NCBI GenBank assembly: GCA_030425715.1
Contig: JAUIAA010000077.1
Location: 1-8,611, forward strand
Reading direction: 5' to 3'
DNA: 8,611 nucleotides
Source: Bacteroidia bacterium
GTDB taxonomy: Bacteria > Bacteroidota > Bacteroidia > Flavobacteriales > Flavobacteriaceae
The first letter of the stretch is position 1, and each line of letters starts with the position of its first letter. The position numbers and the translations under genes were made by a program. Below, in pieces: positions 6,821 to 8,611 of the stretch. The notes under the pieces are model-generated. The model searched no databases, had not been told where the DNA came from, and saw only the letters and a program-made list of their open reading frames with translations.

Positions 6821-6828
6821 TATTTTTG
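6821..6828 (+). promoter_or_regulatory. -7 box (TATTTTTG) of the sigZ-like gene
   Basis: TATTTTTG exactly matches TAnnTTTG and lies 14 bp after the stop of the LysM gene and 24 bp before the ATG at 6853. This implies a leader of roughly 20 nt. A purine-rich AAGAGA sits between box and start. No TTG is seen at -33; the closest is GTG at 6798-6800. It suggests the sigma factor gene can be transcribed separately from the LysM gene. Confidence 0.5.
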
Positions 6829-6852
6829 GATTAAATTATAAGAGAATGGACA

Positions 6853-7428
6853 ATGAGTTTTAACAATACTTGGAACTTACATAAAGATCATTTATTAAAT
6901 TTTATCAAAACAAAAGTTGATGATAAGTCTGTTACTGAGGATATTTTGCAAGAAGTTAGTATAAAATTACTGGGGAGTATTGATCGGAATATTGAAATAA
7001 AAAACTATAAAAATTGGCTTTTTCAAGTCACGAGAAATACCGTTGCAGATTATTATAGGAAAAGTAAAGAACAAGTTGAATTGTTAACAGAGGAAATTGA
7101 ATCTGTTTTGGAACCTAGCTCTTGCGTTTGCGATTTATCAGGATTTGTGATTCAAAATTACCTGCCTGAAAAATATAGCAAACCACTATACTTAAGCGAT
7201 ATTGAGCAAATTCCACAACAAGACATTGCCAACATGTTACAATTGAGCCTAACTGCAACAAAATCAAGAATACAAAGAGGCCGACAAAAATTGAAAGAAT
7301 TGGTTACTGACTGTATTGATCTATCATATAATACTAAAGGGCAAATTGTTAATTTTCATATAAAATCCAATTGTGATTTACCACAAGAATTAAAAATGGA
7401 AATGGAACGATTAAATATTATGGTTTAA
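6853..7428 (+). CDS. sigZ: ECF-type RNA polymerase sigma factor, SigZ-like
   Basis: This 191-residue cytosolic protein directs RNA polymerase to a specific promoter set. Region sigma-2 covers about 10-75, with the helix VTEDILQEVSIKLL and the -10-binding segment NWLFQVTRNTVADYYRK. Region sigma-4 covers about 100-155: LPEKYSKPLYLSDIEQ, then the helix-turn-helix QQDIANMLQLSLTATKSRIQRGRQKLKE. A tail follows with Cys154, a DLSYNTKGQIVNFHIK segment and Cys174. This tail after sigma-4, with cysteines and a D-x-x-G-x-x-x-x-(F/Y) pattern, is the feature I associate with SigZ-type factors. A second pair, Cys91-x-Cys93, lies in the linker. No anti-sigma gene is adjacent; the neighbours are a LysM protein and a membrane hydroxylase. 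ATG 6853 is chosen because it gives the expected short N-terminus before sigma-2. ECF identity is secure; the SigZ assignment is likely. Confidence 0.9.
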   Translation: MSFNNTWNLHKDHLLNFIKTKVDDKSVTEDILQEVSIKLLGSIDRNIEIKNYKNWLFQVTRNTVADYYRKSKEQVELLTEEIESVLEPSSCVCDLSGFVIQNYLPEKYSKPLYLSDIEQIPQQDIANMLQLSLTATKSRIQRGRQKLKELVTDCIDLSYNTKGQIVNFHIKSNCDLPQELKMEMERLNIMV

Positions 7429-7433
7429 TTTTG
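7426..7433 (+). promoter_or_regulatory. Candidate -7 box (TAATTTTG) overlapping the sigZ stop codon
   Basis: TAATTTTG matches TAnnTTTG; its first three bases are the TAA stop of the sigma factor gene. A start site about 5-7 bp downstream would fall at the base of the stem-loop at 7433-7477, so the transcript would begin with that hairpin. No TTG is present at -33. Co-transcription with sigZ is the alternative. Confidence 0.35.
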
Positions 7434-7477
7434 CGTCTTTTTGCTTTCTCTTTACGACTACAAGAGAAAGCAAACGC
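7433..7477 (+). other. Long stem-loop abutting the start codon of the membrane hydroxylase gene
   Basis: TTGCTTTCTCTT (7441-7452) pairs perfectly with AAGAGAAAGCAA (7462-7473) around the 9-nt loop TACGACTAC. T7440-A7474 can add a 13th pair, and GCG (7433-7435) can pair with CGC (7475-7477). The structure occupies nearly the whole 49-bp gap between sigZ and the ATG at 7478. No T tract follows on either strand, so it is not a standard terminator. It could control translation start or mRNA stability, or be a DNA-level binding site. The only purine-rich stretch that could serve as a ribosome-binding site (AAGAGAAAG) lies inside the right arm. Confidence 0.65.
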
Positions 7478-8377
7478 ATGAAACATAAAATAATAACCTC
7501 AATAGTTGTACCCACATTATTAATTTTAACAGGAACCATAAGCTATTTAGTGATTAAATACAACTGGAGTTATGAAATAGCCTCTTATGCTATTTTTCTT
7601 TTTACCCTTGTTTATATTTTAATTTTTGAACGCATTAATCCATTGAAAAGTAAATGGAAGCCTAAAAAATCTGTTATTTGGACAGACCTCAAGCATTTCC
7701 TTTTCTCGGCAGCTATTTTTGATGCCTTGGGGAAGATGTTGGCCTTGTCAATGGTACTCTATATACAAAACTACTTTTTTAAGGAGTCTAATTTTTGGAG
7801 TACTCTTCCATTTTTCATAACATACATCATCGCCAATTTAATTGGTGAATTTCTGCCATATCTATACCATAGAATAAGCCATAAGGGAAACCCTAATTCA
7901 TTTTTTAGCCTATTGCTATGGAACATTCATTCAATTCATCATTTACCCACAAGTTTAAACTGGTTTAAAACCAATTGGATTCACCCAATAAATATGTTGT
8001 TAAACACCCTATTAAAAATGTTTCCTTTATTGATTTTGGGCTTTAGCAAGGACATTATTTTTTTAGTTGGTATTACCCACATTGTTATTGCTTACCTATC
8101 CCATGCCAATATAAAAACTAAAAAAAGCTTTTGGGACTATATAATTGTTACGCCACAAATTCACCATTTTCATCACAGTACCAAAATGGAAGAAGCAAAA
8201 AACTTCAGTAACATATTGCCGTTTTGGGATATACTTTTTGGCACCTATTACAACCGAAAAGGAACTGTTGATAAAGTTGGTGTTATGAATTACAAAGAAT
8301 CTAATTATCCAAAGACCAAAGCCTATGTGAAACAACTTACTTACCCATTAACATCATTTAAAAAGTGCTGTGCTTAA
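7478..8377 (+). CDS. Sterol desaturase / fatty acid hydroxylase family membrane protein
   Basis: This 299-residue integral membrane protein carries the histidine clusters of the non-haem di-iron fatty acid hydroxylase superfamily: H131-RIS-H135, H151-SI-H154-H155, and H229-H230-F-H232-H233. Further histidines lie between the second and third clusters (H169 in NWIHP, H201, H209). Hydrophobic segments are visible at about 5-26, 34-50, 75-97, 108-128, 175-190 and 193-208. These fit a membrane enzyme with its histidine boxes on the cytoplasmic face. Family members use iron and O2 to hydroxylate or desaturate lipids, sterols, carotenoids or alkylglycerols; the substrate cannot be read from sequence. 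The WNIHSIHH and FWDILFGTYY segments are typical of bacterial members. The C-terminus ends with an unusual KKCCA. It lies downstream of the sigma factor gene and upstream of a TetR-type regulator, but neither is proven to control it. The ATG follows a long stem-loop. Confidence 0.92.
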   Translation: MKHKIITSIVVPTLLILTGTISYLVIKYNWSYEIASYAIFLFTLVYILIFERINPLKSKWKPKKSVIWTDLKHFLFSAAIFDALGKMLALSMVLYIQNYFFKESNFWSTLPFFITYIIANLIGEFLPYLYHRISHKGNPNSFFSLLLWNIHSIHHLPTSLNWFKTNWIHPINMLLNTLLKMFPLLILGFSKDIIFLVGITHIVIAYLSHANIKTKKSFWDYIIVTPQIHHFHHSTKMEEAKNFSNILPFWDILFGTYYNRKGTVDKVGVMNYKESNYPKTKAYVKQLTYPLTSFKKCCA

Positions 8378-8406
8378 AATTTATTTGCAAAACTTTAACA
8401 ATTTTA

Positions 8407-8466
8407 TAGACGACTACGTTTAATAAATATTTTAAATTTGTTTTCTAAACGATAACGTTTAATAAT
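8407..8466. promoter_or_regulatory. Two operator-like repeats flanking the tetR -7 box
   Basis: ACGACTACGTTTAATAA (8410-8426) and ACGATAACGTTTAATAA (8449-8465) are 17-bp direct repeats with two mismatches, 39 bp apart. Each is centred on an inverted repeat. The second is TAAACG-ATAA-CGTTTA (8446-8461), a perfect 6-bp-arm palindrome. The first is the weaker ACG-ACTA-CGT with outer TA/TA. They bracket the TAAATTTG box, and the second would overlap the start site and leader. This is the usual layout of an autorepressed TetR-family gene. Confidence 0.6.
8433..8440 (+). promoter_or_regulatory. -7 box (TAAATTTG) of the tetR-family gene
   Basis: TAAATTTG exactly matches TAnnTTTG and lies 26 bp before the ATG at 8467, implying a leader of about 20 nt. 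The expected -33 region falls on the first operator-like repeat and has no TTG, so basal activity may be weak or activator-dependent. Confidence 0.5.
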
Positions 8467-8611
8467 ATGCCAAAAATTATTGCTCAAAAAAAAGATTGGA
8501 TCAAACTCGGATACAAGTTGTTTGCAGAAAGTGGAATTTCGGGAATAGTCATTGAAAAAATGTCGAAAAAATTAAACTGTAATAAATCCAGTTTCTATTG
8601 GCATTTTAAGA
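8467..8611 (+). CDS. TetR/AcrR-family transcriptional regulator, N-terminal fragment
   Basis: Only the first 48 codons are in the window. The reading frame from ATG 8467 gives MPKIIAQKKDWIKLGYKLFA, then ESGISGIVIEKMSKKLNCNK, then SSFYWHFK. This is the TetR DNA-binding domain: helix 1 (WIKLGYKLFAESG), then the helix-turn-helix (IVIEKMSKKLNCNKSSFYWHFK) with the diagnostic SSFYWHFK recognition helix. These cytosolic dimers usually repress their own promoter and a nearby gene, and release DNA on binding a small ligand through a C-terminal domain not seen here. The start is the first ATG after the operator repeats, and the helix order leaves no room for a longer N-terminus. Two operator-like repeats overlap its promoter. 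Ligand and targets are unknown; the upstream membrane hydroxylase and off-window downstream genes are candidates. Confidence 0.88.
   Translation, partial: MPKIIAQKKDWIKLGYKLFAESGISGIVIEKMSKKLNCNKSSFYWHFK

Noticed and set aside
6846..6863. Five-codon frame ATG-GAC-AAT-GAG-TTT-TAA overlapping the sigma factor start
   Set aside because: It could be a leader peptide coupled to sigZ translation, but such short frames are common by chance and nothing else supports it.

Overview
The window looks like chromosomal DNA of a member of the Bacteroidota, most likely Flavobacteriaceae. It is AT-rich, Shine-Dalgarno sequences are weak or absent, several genes are preceded by the Bacteroidota-type -7 box TAnnTTTG, and the proteins have a flavobacterial flavour: DnaK, a GMP synthase next to a four-LysM receptor-like protein, a SigZ-type sigma factor and a small outer-membrane beta-barrel-like protein. 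This placement is inference from sequence character; no search was run.

Layout. At the left edge is the 5' end of a serine ammonia-lyase gene (sdaA) on the minus strand, divergent from dnaK (+). Their 255-bp intergenic region holds a TAnnTTTG box for sdaA. On the dnaK side it holds a -24/-12-like element with two CTGNCATTTT repeats upstream. dnaK ends in a strong hairpin terminator. A roughly 160-bp non-coding stretch of stacked hairpins (2391-2551) follows. Then comes a convergent minus-strand gene for a secreted, probably outer-membrane, protein of unknown function, which is divergent from guaA (GMP synthase, +). guaA has a TATTTTTG box almost touching its ATG and a clear terminator. Next are a LysM x4 plus periplasmic-binding-protein-like gene (+), a SigZ-like ECF sigma factor (+), an integral-membrane sterol desaturase/fatty acid hydroxylase family protein (+), and the 5' end of a TetR-family regulator (+) cut by the window edge.

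How the genes relate. The left two-thirds is housekeeping: amino-acid breakdown, protein folding and purine synthesis. It looks like separate transcription units rather than one operon. The right third (sigZ, fatty acid hydroxylase, tetR) is more accessory and regulatory. The most interesting regulatory DNA is there: a long stem-loop filling the space between sigZ and the hydroxylase ATG, and two near-identical operator-like repeats bracketing the tetR -7 box, suggesting autoregulation.

I see no CRISPR array, insertion sequence, tRNA, rRNA or phage gene, and no clearly novel multi-gene system. The points worth checking are mostly regulatory structures between genes.
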